DNA from: Apostichopus japonicus
Taxonomy: Eukaryota; Echinodermata; Holothuroidea; Aspidochirotida; Stichopodidae
Assembly (NCBI RefSeq): GCF_037975245.1
Contig: NC_092569.1
Span: forward strand, 27,233,168-27,297,167
DNA length: 64,000 nucleotides
Direction: 5' to 3'
The notes under the pieces: generated by a model
Database searches by the model: none
The model's input: only the letters and a program-made list of their open reading frames with translations
What the model was told of the DNA's origin: nothing
Position numbers and translations under genes: made by a program
Part shown: piece by piece, positions 11,950 through 27,238 of the stretch
Layout: every line of letters begins with the position of its first letter
How positions within the stretch are numbered: the stretch's first letter is position 1

Positions 11950-14900
11950 TTACACCTCCCCGTGTAGGCACGAGCTGTCAAAAAAAAAACGGCAAGAGAC
12001 GTCACCGGGGTTCGAACCACGGATGCAAAAGAGAGTCTCGATCATCAGTTCGTACAGTTCCCCAAGCCATCGCGCCACTGTATGGACTGAGATATTAGGT
12101 CGATTAACTAATACTTACACCTCCCCGTGTAGGCACGAGCTGTAAAAGATCGGCAAGAGACGTCACCGGGGTTCGAACCACGGATGCAAAAGAGAGTCTC
12201 GATCATCAGCTCGTACAGTGCGCCAAGCCATCGTGCCACTGTATGGACTGAGATATTAGGTCGATTAACTAATACTTACACCTCCCCGTGTAGGCACGAG
12301 CTGTAAAAGAACGGCAAGAGACGTCACCGGGGTTCGAACCACGGATGCAAAAGAGAGTGTTGATCATCAGCTAGTACAGTGCGCCAAGCCATCCCGCCAC
12401 TGTATGGACTGAGATATTAGGTCGATTAACTAATACTTACACCTCCCCGTGTAGGCACGAGCTGTAAAAGATCGGCAAGAGACGTCACCGGGGTTCGAAC
12501 CACGGATGCAAAAGAGAGTCTCGATCATCAGCTCGTACAGTTCGCCAAGCCATCGCGCCACTGTATGGACTGAGATATTAGGTCGATTAAATAATACTTA
12601 CACCTCCCAGTGTAGGCACGAGCTGTCAAAAAAAAAAACGGCAAGAGACGTCACCGGGGTTCGAACCACGGATGCAAAAGAGAGTCTCGATCATCAGCTC
12701 GTACAGTGCGCCAAGCCATCCCGCCACTGTATGGACTGAGATATTAGGTCGATTAACTAATACTTACACCTCCCCGTGTAGGCACGAGCTGTAAAAGAAC
12801 GGCAAGAGACGTCACCGGGGTTCGAACCACGGATGCAAAAGAGAGTCTCGATCATCAGCTCGTACAGTGCGCCAAGCCATCGCGCCACTGTATGGACTGA
12901 GATATTAGGTCGATTAACTAATACTTACACCTCCCCGTGTAGGAACGAGCTGTAAAAGAACGGCAAGAGACGTCACCGGGGTTCGAACCACGGATGCAAA
13001 AGAGAGTGTTGATCATCAGCTCGTACAGTGCGCCAAGCCATCGCGCCACTGTATGGACTGAGATATTAGGTCGATTAACTAATACGTACACCTCCCCGTG
13101 TATGCACGAGCTGTAAAAGATCGGCAAGAGACGTCACCGGGGTTCGAACCACGGATGCAAAAGAGAGTCTCGATCATCAGCTCGTACAGTTCGCCAAGCC
13201 ATCGCGCCACTGTATGGACTGAGATATTAGGTCGATTAAATAATACTTACACCTCCCCGTGTATGCACGAGCTGTCAAAAAAAAAAAAACGGCAAGAGAC
13301 GTCACCGGGGTTCGAACCACGGATGCAAAAGAGAGTCTCGATCATCAGCTCGTACAGTGCGCCAAGCCATCGCGCCACTGTATGGACTGAGATATTAGGT
13401 CGATTAACTAATACTTACACCTCCCCGTGTAGGCACGAGCTGTAAAAGAACGGCAAGAGACGTCACCGGGGTTCGAACCACGGATGCAAAAGAGAGTCTC
13501 TATCATCAGCTCGTACAGTGCGCCAAGCCATCGCGCCACTGTATGGACTGAGATATTAGGTCGATTAACTAATACTTACACCTCCCCGTGTAGGCACGAG
13601 CTGTAAAAGAACGGCAAGAGACGTCACCGGGGTTCGAACCACGGATGCAAAAGAGAGTCTCGATCATCAGCTCGTACAGTTCGCCAAGCCATCGCGCCAC
13701 TGTATGGACTGAGATATTAGGTCGATTAAATAATACTTACACCTCCCCGTGTAGGCACGAGCTGTCAAAAAAAAAACGGCAAGAGACGTCACCGGGGTTC
13801 GAACCACGGATGCAAAAGAGAGTCTCGATCATCAGCTCCTACAGTGCGCCAAGCCATCCCGCCACTGTATGGACTGAGATATTAGGTCGATTAACTAATA
13901 CTTACACCTCCCCGTGTAGGCACGAGCTGTAAAAGAACGGCAAGAGACGTCACCGGGGTTCGAACCACGGATGCAAAAGAGAGTCTCGATCATCAGCTCG
14001 TACAGTGCGCCAAGCCATCGCGCCACTGTATGGACTGAGATATTAGGTCGATTAACTAATACTTACACCTCCCCGTGTAGGAACGAGCTGTAAAAGAACG
14101 GCAAGAGACGTCACCGGGGTTCGAACCACGGATGCAAAAGAGAGTGTTGATCATCAGCTCGTACAGTGCGCCAAGCCATCGCGCCACTGTATGGACTGAG
14201 ATATTAGGTCGATTAACTAATACTTACACCTCCCCGTGTATGCACGAGCTGTAAAAGATCGGCAAGAGACGTCACCGGGGTTCGAACCACGGATGCAAAA
14301 GAGAGTCTCGATCATCAGCTCGTACAGTTCGCCAAGCCATCGCGCCACTGTATGGACTGAGATATTAGGTCGATTAAATAATACTTACACCTCCCCGTGT
14401 ATGCACGAGCTGTCAAAAAAAAAAAACGGCAAGAGACGTCACCGGGGTTCGAACCACGGATGCAAAAGAGAGTCTCGATCATTAGCTCGTACAGTGCGCC
14501 AAGCCATCGCGCCACTGTATGGACTGAGATATTAGGTCGATTAACTAATACTTACACCTCCCCGTGTAGGCACGAGCTGTAAAAGAACGGCAAGAGACGT
14601 CACCGGGGTTCGAACCACGGATGCAAAAGAGAGTCTCGATCATCAGCTCGTACAGTTCGCCAAGCCATCGCGCCACTGTATGGACTGAGATATTAGGTCG
14701 ATTAACTAATACTTACACCTCCCCGTGTAGGCACGAGCTGTAAAAGATCGGCAAGAGACGTCACCGGGGTTCGAACCACGGATGCAAAAGAGAGTCTCGA
14801 TCATCAGCTCGTACAGTGCGCCAAGCCATCGTGCCACTGTATGGACTGAGATATTAGGTCGATTAACTAATACTTACACCTCCCCGTGTAGGCACGAGCT

Positions 14901-17900
14901 GTAAAAGAACGGCAAGAGACGTCACCGGGGTTCGAACCACGGATGCAAAAGAGAGTGTTGATCATCAGCTAGTACAGTGCGCCAAGCCATCCCGCCACTG
15001 TATGGACTGAGATATTAGGTCGATTAACTAATACTTACACCTCCCCGTGTAGGCACGAGCTGTAAAAGATCGGCAAGAGACGTCACCGGGGTTCGAACCA
15101 CGGATGCAAAACAGAGTCTCGATCAGTGCGCCAAGCCATCGCGCCACTGTATGGACTGAGATATTAGGTCGATTAACTAATACTTACACCTCCCTGTGTA
15201 GGCACGAGCTGTAAAAGAACGGCAAGAGACGTCACCGGGGTTCGAACCACGGATGCAAAAGAGAGTCTCGATCATCAGCTCGTACAGTGCGCCAAGCCAT
15301 CGCGCCACTGTATGGACTGAGATATTAGGTCGATTAACTAATACTTACACCTCCCCGTGTAGGCACGAGCTGTAAAAAAAAAACGGCAAGAGACGTCACC
15401 GGGGTTCGAACCACGGATGCAAAAGAGAGTCTCGATCATCAGCTCGTACAGTGCGCCAAGCCATCGCGCCACTGTATGGACTGAGATATTAGGTCGATTA
15501 AATAATACTTACACCTCCCCGTGTAGGCACGAGCTGTAAAAAAAAAAAAACGGCAAGAGACGTCACCGGGGTTCGAACCACGGATGCAAAAGAGAGTCTC
15601 GATCAAATCAGCTCGTACAGTGCGCCAAGCCATCGCGCCACTGTATGGACTGAGATATTAGGTCGATTAACTAATACTTACACCTCCCCGTGTAGGCACG
15701 AGCTGTAAAAGAACGGCAAGAGACGTCACCGGGGTTCGAACCACGGATGCAAAAGAGAGTCTCGATCATCAGCTCGTAGAGTACGCCAAGCCATCGTGCC
15801 ACTGTATGGACTGAGATATTAGGTCGATTAACTAATACTTACACCTCCCCGTGTAGGCACGAGCTGTAAAAGAACGGCAAGAGACGTCACCGGGGTTCGA
15901 ACCACGGATGCAAAAGAGAGTCTCGATCATCAGCTCGTACAGTGCGCCAAGCCATCGCGCCACTGTATGGACTGAGATATTAGGTCGATTAACTAATACT
16001 TACACCTCCCCGTGTAGGCACGAGCTGTAAAAGAACGGCAAGAGACGTCACCGGGGTTCGAACCACGGATGCAAAAGAGAGTGTTGATCATCAGCTCGTA
16101 CAGTGCGCCAAGCCATCGCGCCACTGTATGGACTGAGATATTAGGTCGATTAACTAATACTTACACCTCCCCGTGTAGGCACGAGCTGTAAAAGATCGGC
16201 AAGAGACGTCACCGGGGTTCGAACCACGGATGCAAAAGAGAGTCTCGATCATCAGCTCGTACAGTTCGCCAAGCCATCGCGCCACTGTATGGACTGAGAT
16301 ATTAGGTCGATTAAATAATACTTACACCTCCCCGTGTAGGCACGAGCTGTCAAAAAAAAAAAAAAAACGGCAAGAGACGTCACCGGGGTTCGAACCACGG
16401 ATGCAAAAGTGAGTCTCGATCATCAGCTCGTACAGTGCGCCAAGCCATCGCGCCACTGTATGGACTGAGATATTAGGTCGATTAACTAATACTTACACCT
16501 CCCCGTGTAGGCACGAGCTGTAAAAGAACGGCAAGAGACGTCACCGGGGTTCGAACCACGGATGCAAAAGAGAGTCTCGATCATCAGCTCGTACAGTTCC
16601 CCAAGCCATCGCGCCACTGTATGGACTGAGATATTAGGTCGATTAACTAATACTTACACCTCCCCGTGTAGGCACGAGCTGTAAAAGATCGGCAAGAGAC
16701 GTCACCGGGGTTCGAACCACGGATGCAAAAGAGAGTCTCGATCATCAGCTCGTACAGTGCGCCATGCCATCGTGCCACTGTATGGACTGAGATATTAGGT
16801 CGATTAACTAATACTTACACCTCCCCTGTAGGCACGAGCTGTCAAAAAAAAAACGGCAAGAGACGTCACCGGGGTTCGAACCACGGATGCAAAAGAGAGT
16901 CTCGATCATCAGTTCGTACAGTTCCCCAAGCCATCGCGCCACTGTATGGACTGAGATATTAGGTCGATTAACTAATACTTACACCTCCCCGTGTAGGCAC
17001 GAGCTGTAAAAGATCGGCAAGAGACGTCACCGGGGTTCGAACCACGGATGCAAAAGAGAGTCTCGATCATCAGCTCGTACAGTGCGCCAAGCCATCGTGC
17101 CACTGTATGGACTGAGATATTAGGTCGATTAACTAATACTTACACCTCCCCGTGTAGGCACGAGCTGTAAAAGAACGGCAAGAGACGTCACCGGGGTTCG
17201 AACCACGGATGCAAAAGAGAGTGTTGATCATCAGCTAGTACAGTGCGCCAAGCCATCCCGCCACTGTATGGACTGAGATATTAGGTCGATTAACTAATAC
17301 TTACACCTCCCCGTGTAGGCACGAGCTGTAAAAGATCGGCAAGAGACGTCACCGGGGTTCGAACCACGGATGCAAAAGAGAGTCTCGATCATCAGCTCGT
17401 ACAGTTCGCCAAGCCATCGCGCCACTGTATGGACTGAGATATTAGGTCGATTAAATAATACTTACACCTCCCCGTGTAGGCACGAGCTGTCAAAAAAAAA
17501 AACGGCAAGAGACGTCACCGGGGTTCGAACCACGGATGCAAAAGAGAGTCTCGATCATCAGCTCGTACAGTGCGCCAAGCCATCCCGCCACTGTATGGAC
17601 TGAGATATTAGGTCGATTAACTAATACTTACACCTCCCCGTGTAGGCACGAGCTGTAAAAGAACGGCAAGAGACGTCACCGGGGTTCGAACCACGGATGC
17701 AAAAGAGAGTCTCGATCATCAGCTCGTACAGTGCGCCAAGCCATCGCGCCACTGTATGGACTGAGATATTAGGTCGATTAACTAATACTTACACCTCCCC
17801 GTGTAGGAACGAGCTGTAAAAGAACGGCAAGAGACGTCACCGGGGTTCGAACCACGGATGCAAAAGAGAGTGTTGATCATCAGCTCGTACAGTGCGCCAA

Positions 17901-20900
17901 GCCATCGCGCCACTGTATGGACTGAGATATTAGGTCGATTAACTAATACTTACACCTCCCCGTGTATGCACGAGCTGTAAAAGATCGGCAAGAGACGTCA
18001 CCGGGGTTCGAACCACGGATGCAAAAGAGAGTCTCGATCATCAGCTCGTACAGTTCGCCAAGCCATCGCGCCACTGTATGGACTGAGATATTAGGTCGAT
18101 TAAATAATACTTACACCTCCCCGTGTATGCACGAGCTGTCAAAAAAAAAAACGGCAAGAGACGTCACCGGGGTTCGAACCACGGATGCAAAAGAGAGTCT
18201 CGATCATCAGCTCGTACAGTGCGCCAAGCCATCGCGCCACTGTATGGACTGAGATATTAGGTCGATTAACTAATACTTACACCTCCCCGTGTAGGCACGA
18301 GCTGTAAAAGAACGGCAAGAGACGTCACCGGGGTTCGAACCACGGATGCAAAAGAGAGTCTCGATCATCAGCTCGTACAGTGCGCCAAGCCATCGCGCCA
18401 CTGTATGGACTGAGATATTAGGTCGATTAACTAATACTTACACCTCCCCGTGTAGGCACGAGCTGTAAAAGAACGGCAAGAGACGTCACCGGGGTTCGAA
18501 CCACGGATGCAAAAGAGAGTCTCGATCATCAGCTCGTACAGTTCGCCAAGCCATCGCGCCACTGTATGGACTGAGATATTAGGTCGATTAAATAATACTT
18601 ACACCTCCCCGTGTAGGCACGAGCTGTCAAAAAAAAAAACGGCAAGAGACGTCACCGGGGTTCGAACCACGGATGCAAAAGAGAGTCTCGATCATCAGCT
18701 CGTACAGTGCGCCAAGCCATCCCGCCACTGTATGGACTGAGATATTAGGTCGATTAACTAATACTTACACCTCCCCGTGTAGGCACGAGCTGTAAAAGAA
18801 CGGCAAGAGACGTCACCGGGGTTCGAACCACGGATGCAAAAGAGAGTCTCGATCATCAGCTCGTACAGTGCGCCAAGCCATCGCGCCACTGTATGGACTG
18901 AGATATTAGGTCGATTAACTAATACTTACACCTCCCCGTGTAGGAACGAGCTGTAAAAGAACGGCAAGAGACGTCACCGGGGTTCGAACCACGGATGCAA
19001 AAGAGAGTGTTGATCATCAGCTCGTACAGTGCGCCAAGCCATCGCGCCACTGTATGGACTGAGATATTAGGTCGATTAACTAATACTTACACCTCCCCGT
19101 GTATGCACGAGCTGTAAAAGATCGGCAAGAGACGTCACCGGGGTTCGAACCACGGATGCAAAAGAGAGTCTCGATCATCAGCTCGTACAGTTCGCCAAGC
19201 CATCGCGCCACTGTATGGACTGAGATATTAGGTCGATTAAATAATACTTACACCTCCCCGTGTATGCACGAGCTGTCAAAAAAAAAACGGCAAGAGACGT
19301 CACCGGGGTTCGAACCACGGATGCAAAAGAGAGTCTCGATCATTAGCTCGTACAGTGCGCCAAGCCATCGCGCCACTGTATGGACTGAGATATTAGGTCG
19401 ATTAACTAATACTTACACCTCCCCGTGTAGGCACGAGCTGTAAAAGAACGGCAAGAGACGTCACCGGGGTTCGAACCACGGATGCAAAAGAGAGTCTCGA
19501 TCATCAGCTCGTACAGTTCCCCAAGCCATCGCGCCACTGTATGGACTGAGATATTAGGTCGATTAACTAATACTTACACCTCCCCGTGTAGGCACGAGCT
19601 GTAAAAGATCGGCAAGAGACGTCACCGGGGTTCGAACCACGGATGCAAAAGAGAGTCTCGATCATCAGCTCGTACAGTGCGCCAAGCCATCGTGCCACTG
19701 TATGGACTGAGATATTAGGTCGATTAACTAATACTTACACCTCCCCGTGTAGGCACGAGCTGTAAAAGAACGGCAAGAGACGTCACCGGGGTTCGAACCA
19801 CGGATGCAAAAGAGAGTGTTGATCATCAGCTAGTACAGTGCGCCAAGCCATCCCGCCACTGTATGGACTGAGATATTAGGTCGATTAACTAATACTTACA
19901 CCTCCCCGTGTAGGCACGAGCTGTAAAAGATCGGCAAGAGACGTCACCGGGGTTCGAACCACGGATGCAAAACAGAGTCTCGATCAGTGCGCCAAGCCAT
20001 CGCGCCACTGTATGGACTGAGATATTAGGTCGATTAACTAATACTTACACCTCCCTGTGTAGGCACGAGCTGTAAAAGAACGGCAAGAGACGTCACCGGG
20101 GTTCGAACCACGGATGCAAAAGAGAGTGTTGATCATCAGCTCGTACAGTGCGCCAAGCCATCGCGCCACTGTATGGACTGAGATATTAGGTCGATTAACT
20201 AATACTTACACCTCCCCGTGTAGGCACGAGCTGTAAAAAAAAAACGGCAAGAGACGTCACCGGGGTTCGAACCACGGATGCAAAAGAGAGTCTCGATCAT
20301 CAGCTCGTACAGTGCGCCAAGCCATCGCGCCACTGTATGGACTGAGATATTAGGTCGATTAAATAATACTTACACCTCCCCGTGTAGGCACGAGCTGTAA
20401 AAAAAAAAAAACGGCAAGAGACGTCACCGGGGTTCGAACCACGGATGCAAAAGAGAGTCTCGATCAAATCAGCTCGTACAGTGCGCCAAGCCATCGCGCC
20501 ACTGTATGGACTGAGATATTAGGTCGATTAACTAATACTTACACCTCCCCGTGTAGGCACGAGCTGTAAAAGAACGGCAAGAGACGTCACCGGGGTTCGA
20601 ACCACGGATGCAAAAGAGAGTCTCGATCATCAGCTCGTAGAGTACGCCAAGCCATCGCGCCACTGTATGGACTGAGATATTAGGTCGATTAACTAATACT
20701 TACACCTCCCCGTGTAGGCACGAGCTGTAAAAGAACGGCAAGAGACGTCACCGGGGTTCGAACCACGGATGCAAAAGAGAGTCTCGATCATCAGCTCGTA
20801 CAGTGCGCCAAGCCATCGCGCCACTGTATGGACTGAGATATTAGGTCGATTAACTAATACTTACACCTCCCCGTGTAGGCACGAGCTGTAAAAGAACGGC

Positions 20901-21680
20901 AAGAGACGTCACCGGGGTTCGAACCACGGATGCAAAAGAGAGTGTTGATCATCAGCTCGTACAGTGCGCCAAGCCATCGCGCCACTGTATGGACTGAGAT
21001 ATTAGGTCGATTAACTAATACTTACACCTCCCCGTGTAGGCACGAGCTGTAAAAGATCGGCAAGAGACGTCACCGGGGTTCGAACCACGGATGCAAAAGA
21101 GAGTCTCGATCATCAGCTCGTACAGTTCGCCAAGCCATCGCGCCACTGTATGGACTGAGATATTAGGTCGATTAAATAATACTTACACCTCCCCGTGTAG
21201 GCACGAGCTGTCAAAAAAAAAAAAAAACGGCAAGAGACGTCACCGGGGTTCGAACCACGGATGCAAAAGTGAGTCTCGATCATCAGCTCGTACAGTGCGC
21301 CAAGCCATCGCGCCACTGTATGGACTGAGATATTAGGTCGATTAACTAATACTTACACCTCCCCGTGTAGGCACGAGCTGTAAAAGAACGGCAAGAGACG
21401 TCACCGGGGTTCGAACCACGGATGCAAAAGAGAGTCTCGATCATCAGCTCGTACAGTTCCCCAAGCCATCGCGCCACTGTATGGACTGAGATATTAGGTC
21501 GATTAACTAATACTTACACCTCCCCGTGTAGGCACGAGCTGTAAAAGATCGGCAAGAGACGTCACCGGGGTTCGAACCACGGATGCAAAAGAGAGTCTCG
21601 ATCATCAGCTCGTACAGTGCGCCATGCCATCGTGCCACTGTATGGACTGAGATATTAGGTCGATTAACTAATACTTACAC
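11950..21680. repeat. Tandem duplication of about 4.86 kb
   Basis: Two adjacent copies (about 11.95-16.82 kb and 16.82-21.68 kb) related at an offset of 4860-4865 bp. Paired markers: the rare ATCAGCTAGTACAG monomer (about 12368/17233 and 14967/19829), GATCATTAGCTCG (about 14476/19338), the GATCAAATCAGCTCG insertion (about 15602/20463), GCGCCATGCCATCGTGCC (about 16760/21620), and a long A-tract followed by the AAAAGTGAGTCTC variant (about 16405/21265). Each copy holds smaller internal duplications at about 1137 bp and about 2.6 kb. Edges are approximate. Confidence 0.88.
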
Positions 21681-23388
21681 CTCCCCGTGTATGCACGAGC
21701 TGTAAAAGATCGGCAAGAGACGTCACCGGGGTTCGAACCACGGATGCAAAAGAGAGTCTCGATCATCAGCTCGTACAGTTCGCCAAGCCATCGCGCCACT
21801 GTATGGACTGAGATATTAGGTCGATTAACTAATACTTACACCTCCCCGTGTAGGAACGAGCTGTAAAAGAACGGCAAGAGACGTCACCGGGGTTCGAACC
21901 ACGGATGCAAAAGAGAGTGTTGATCATCAGCTCGTACAGTGCGCCAAGCCATCGCGCCACTGTATGGACTGAGATATTAGGTCGATTAAATAATACTTAC
22001 ACCTCCCCGTGTAGGCACGAGCTGTAAAAGATCGGCAAGAGACGTCACCGGGGTTCGAACCACGGATGCAAAAGAGAGTCTCGATCATCAGCTCGTACAG
22101 TTCGCCAAGCCATCGCGCCACTGTATGGACTGAGATATTAGGTCGATTAAATAATAATTACACCTCCCCGTGTATGCACGAGCTGTCAAAAAAAAAAACG
22201 GCAAGAGACGTCACCGGGGTTCGAACCACGGATGCAAAAGAGAGTCTCGATCATCAGCTCGTACAGTGCGCCAAGCCATCGCGCCACTGTATGGACTGAG
22301 ATATTAGGTCGATTAACTAATACTTACACCTCCCCGTGTAGGCACGAGCTGTAAAAGAACGGCAAGAGACGTCACCGGGGTTCGAACCACGGATGCAAAA
22401 GAGAGTCTCGATCATCAGCTCGTACAGTTCCCCAAGCCATCGCGCCACTGTATGGACTGAGATATTAGGTCGATTAACTAATACTTACACCTCCCCGTGT
22501 AGGCACGAGCTGTAAAAGAACGGCAAGAGACGTCACCGGGGTTCGAACCACGGATGCAAAAGAGAGTCTCGATCATCAGCTCGTACAGTGCGCCAAGCCA
22601 TCGCGCCACTGTATGGACTGAGATATTAGGTCGATTAACTAATACTTACACCTCCCCGTATAGGCACGAGCTGTAAAAGAACGGCAAGAGACGTCACCGG
22701 GGTTCGAACCACGGATGCAAAAGAGAGTGTTGATCATCAGCTCGTACACTGCGCCAAGCCATCGCGCCACTGTATGGACTGAGATATTAGGTCGATTAAC
22801 TAATACTTACACCTCCCCGTGTAGGCACGAGCTGTAAAAGATCGGCAAGAGACGTCACCGGGGTTCGAACCACGGATGCAAAAGAGAGTCTCGATCATCA
22901 GCTCGTACAGTTCGCCAAGCCATCGCGCGACTGTATGGACTGAGATATTAGGTCGATTAAATAATACTTACACCTCCCCGTGTAGGCACGAGCTGTCAAA
23001 AAAAAAAAAAACGGCAAGAGACGTCACCGGGGTTCGAACCACGGATGCAAAAGAGAGTCTCGATCATCAGCTCGTACAGTGCGCCAAGCCATCGCGCCAC
23101 TGTATGGACTGAGATATTAGGTCGATTAACTAATACTTACACCTCCCCGTGTAGGCACGAGCTGTAAAAGATCGGCAAGAGACGTCACCGGGGTTCGAAC
23201 CACGGATGCAAAAGAGAGTCTCGATCATCAGCTCGTACAGTGCGCCAAGCCATCGCGCCACTGTATGGACTGAGATATTAGGTCGATTAACTAATACTTA
23301 CACCTCCCCGTGTAGGCACGAGCTGTAAAAGAACGGCAAGAGACGTCACCGGGGTTCGAACCACGGATGCAAAAGAGAGTCTCGATCA

Positions 23389-24300
23389 TCAGCTCGTACA
23401 GTGCGCCAAGCCATCGCGCCACTGTATGGACTGAGATATTAGGTCGATTAACTGATACTTACACCTCTCCGTGTAGGCACGAGCTGTAAAAGATCGGCAA
23501 GAGACGTCACCGGGGTTCGAACCACGGATGCAAAAGAGAGTCTCGATCATCAGCTCGTACAGTGCGCCAAGCCATCGCGCCACTGTATGGACTGAGATAT
23601 TAGGTCGATTAACTAATACTTACACCTCCCCGTGTAGGCACGAGCTGTAAAAGATCGGCAAGAGACGTCACCGGGGTTCGAACCACGGATGCAAAAGACA
23701 GTCTCGATCATCAGCTCGTACAGTGCGCCAAGCCATCGCGCCACTGTATGGACTGAGATATTAGGTCGATTAACTGATACTTACACCTCTCCGTGTAGGC
23801 ACGAGCTGTAAAAGATCGGCAAGAGACGTCACCGGGGTTCGAACCACGGATGCAAAAGAGAGTCTCGATCATCAGCTCGTACAGTGCGCCAAGCCATCGC
23901 GCCACTGTATGGACTGAGATATTAGGTCGATTAACTAATACTTACACCTCCCCGTGTAGGCACGAGCTGTAAAAAAAAACGGCAAGAGACGTCACCGGGG
24001 TTCGAACCACGGATGCAAAAGACAGTCTCGATCATCAGCTCGTACAGTGCGCCAAGCCATCGCGCCACTGTATGGACTGAGATATTAGGTCGATTAACTG
24101 ATACTTACACCTCTCCGTGTAGGCACGAGCTGTAAAAGATCGGCAAGAGACGTCACCGGGGTTCGAACCACGGATGCAAAAGAGAGTCTCGATCATCAGC
24201 TCGTACAGTGCGCCAAGCCATCGCGCCACTGTATGGACTGAGATATTAGGTCGATTAACTAATACTTACACCTCCCCGTGTAGGCACGAGCTGTAAAAAA
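23389..24300. repeat. Dimeric higher-order repeat, about 323 bp x 3
   Basis: A two-monomer unit repeated three times. One monomer has ATTAACTGATACTTACACCT with CTCTCCGTG (near 23450, 23772, 24096); its partner is a GACAGTCTCGATC or GAGAGTCTCGATC unit with a short or lengthened A-tract. Offsets are 322 and 324 bp, the 2-bp change coming from the A-tract. The same dimers occur at 35.6-36.1 kb as part of the superblock duplication. Confidence 0.85.
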
Positions 24301-27238
24301 AAACGGCAAGAGACGTCACCGGGGTTCGAACCACGGATGCAAAAGAGAGTCTCGATCATCAGCTCGTACAGTGCGCCAAGCCATCGCGCCACTGTATGGA
24401 CTGAGATATTAGGTCGATTAACTAATACTTACACCTCCCCGTGTAGGCACGAGCTGTAAAAGATCGGCAAGAGACGTCACCGGTGTTCGAACCACGGATG
24501 CAAAAGAGAGTCTCGATCATCAGCTCGTACAGTGCGCCAAGCCATCGCGCCACTGTATGGACTGAGATATTAGGTCGATTAACTAATACTTACACCTCCC
24601 CGTGTAGGCACGAGCTGTAAAAGATCGGCAAGAGACGTCACCGGGGTTCGAACCACGGATGCAAAAGAGAGTCTCGATCATCAGCTCAAACAGTGCGCCA
24701 AGCCATCGCGCCACTGTATGGACTGAGATATTAGGTCGATTAACTAATACTTACACCTCCCCGTGTAGGCACGAGCTGTAAAAAAAAAACGGCAAGAGAC
24801 GTCACCGGGGTTCGAACCACGGATGCAAAAGAGAGTCTCGATCATCAGCTCGTACAGTGCGCCAAGCCATCGCGCCACTGTATGGACTGAGATATTAGGT
24901 CGATTAACTAATACTTACACCTCCCCGTGTAGGCACGAGCTGTAAAAGAACGGCAAGAGACGTCACCGGGGTTCGAACCACGGATGCAAAAGAGAGTCTC
25001 GATCATCAGCTCGTACAGTGCGCCAAGCCATCGCGCCACTGTATGGACTGAGATATTAGGTCGATTAACTAATACTTACACCTCCCCGTGTAGGCACGAT
25101 CTGTAAAAGATCGGCAAGAGACGTCACCGGGGTTCGAACCACGGATGCAAAAGAGAGTCTCGATCATCAGCTCGTACAGTGCGCCAAGCCATCGCGCCAC
25201 TGTATGGACTGAGATATTAGGTCGATTAACTAATACTTACACCTCCCCGTGTAGGCACGAGCTGTAAAAGAACGGCAAGAGACGTCACCGGGGTTCGAAC
25301 CACGGACGCAAAACAGAGTCTCGATCAGTGCGCCAAGCCATCACACCACTGTATGGACTGAGATATTAGGTCGATTAACTAATACTTACACCTCCCCGTG
25401 TAGGCACGAGCTGTAAAAGAACGGCAAGAGACGTCACCGGGGTTCGAACCACGGATGCAAAAGAGAGTCTCGATCATCAGCTCGTACAGTGCGCCAAGCC
25501 ATCGCGCCACTGTATGGACTGAGATGTTAGGTCGATTAACTAATACTTACACCTCCCCGTGTAGGCACGAGCTGTAAAAGATCGGCAAGAGACGTCACCG
25601 GGGTTCGAACCACGGATGCAAAAGAGAGTCTCGATCATCAGCTCGTACAGTGCGCCAAGCCATCGCGCCACTGTATGGACTGAGATATTAGGTCGATTAA
25701 CTAATACTTACACATCCCCGTGTAGGCACGAGCTGTAAAAGATCGGCAAGAGACGTCACCGGGGTTCGAACCACGGATGCAAAAGAGAGTCTCGATCATC
25801 AGCTCGTACAGTGCGCCAAGCCATCGCGCCACTGTATGGACTGAGATATTAGGTCGATTAATTAATACTTACACCTCCCCGTGTATGCACGAGCTGTAAA
25901 AGAACGGCAAGAGACGTCACCGGGGTTCGAACCACGGATGCAAAAGAGAGTCTCGATCATCAGCTCGTACAGTGCGCCAAGCCATCGCGCCACTGTATGG
26001 ACTGAGATATTAGGTCGATTAACTAATACTTACACCTCCCCGTGTATGCACGAGCTGTAAAAGATCGGCAAGAGACGTCACCGGGGTTCGAACCACGGAT
26101 GCAAAAGAGAGTCTCGATCAGTGCGCCTGCCAACACACCACTGTATGGACTGAGATATTAGGTCGATTAACTAATACTTACACATCCCCGTGTAGGCACG
26201 AGCTGTAAAAGAACGGCAAGAGACGTCACCGGGGTTCGAACCACGGATGCAAAAGAGAGTCTCGATCATCAGCTCGTACAGTGCGCCAAGCCATCGCGCC
26301 ACTGTATGGACTGAGATATTAGGTCGATTAACTAATACTTACACCTCCCCGTGTATGCACGAGCTGTAAAAGAACGGCAAGAGACGTCACCGGGGTTCGA
26401 ACCACGGATGCAAAAGAGAGTCTCGATCAGCAGCTCGTACAGTGCGCCAAGCCATCGCGCCACTGTATTGTCTGAGATATTAGGTCGATTAACTAATATT
26501 TACACCTCCCCGTGTAGGCACGAGCTGTAAAAGATCGGCAAGATACGTCACCGGGGTTCGAACCACGGATGCAAAAGAGAGTCTCGATCAAATCAGCTCG
26601 TACAGTGCGCCAAGCCATCGCGCCACTGTATGGACTGAGATATTAGGTCGATTAACTAATACTTACACCTCCCCGTAAAGGCACGAGGTGTAAAAGAACA
26701 ACAAGAGACGTCACCGGGGTTCGAACCACGGATGCAAAAGAGAGTCTCGATCATCAGCTCGTACAGTGCGCCAAGCCATCGCGCCACTGTATGGACTGAG
26801 ATATTAGGTCGATTAACTAATACTTACACATCCCCGTGTAGGCACGAGCTGTAAAAGAACGGCAAGAGACGTCACCGGGGTTCGAACCACGGATGCAAAA
26901 GAGAGTCTCGATCAGCAGCTCGTACAGTGCGCCAAGCCATCGCGCCACTGTATTGTCTGAGATATTAGGTCGATTAACTAATATTTACACCTCCCCGTGT
27001 AGGCACGAGCTGTAAAAGATCGGCAAGAGACGTCACCGGGGTTCGAACCACGGATGCAAAAGAGAGTCTCGATCAAATCAGCTCGTACAGTGCGCCAAGC
27101 CATCGCGCCACTGTATGGACTGAGATATTAGGTCGATTAACTAATACTTACACCTCCCCGTGTAGGCACGAGGTGTAAAAGAACAACAAGAGACGTCACC
27201 GGGGTTCGAACCACGGATGCAAAAGAGAGTCTCGATCA

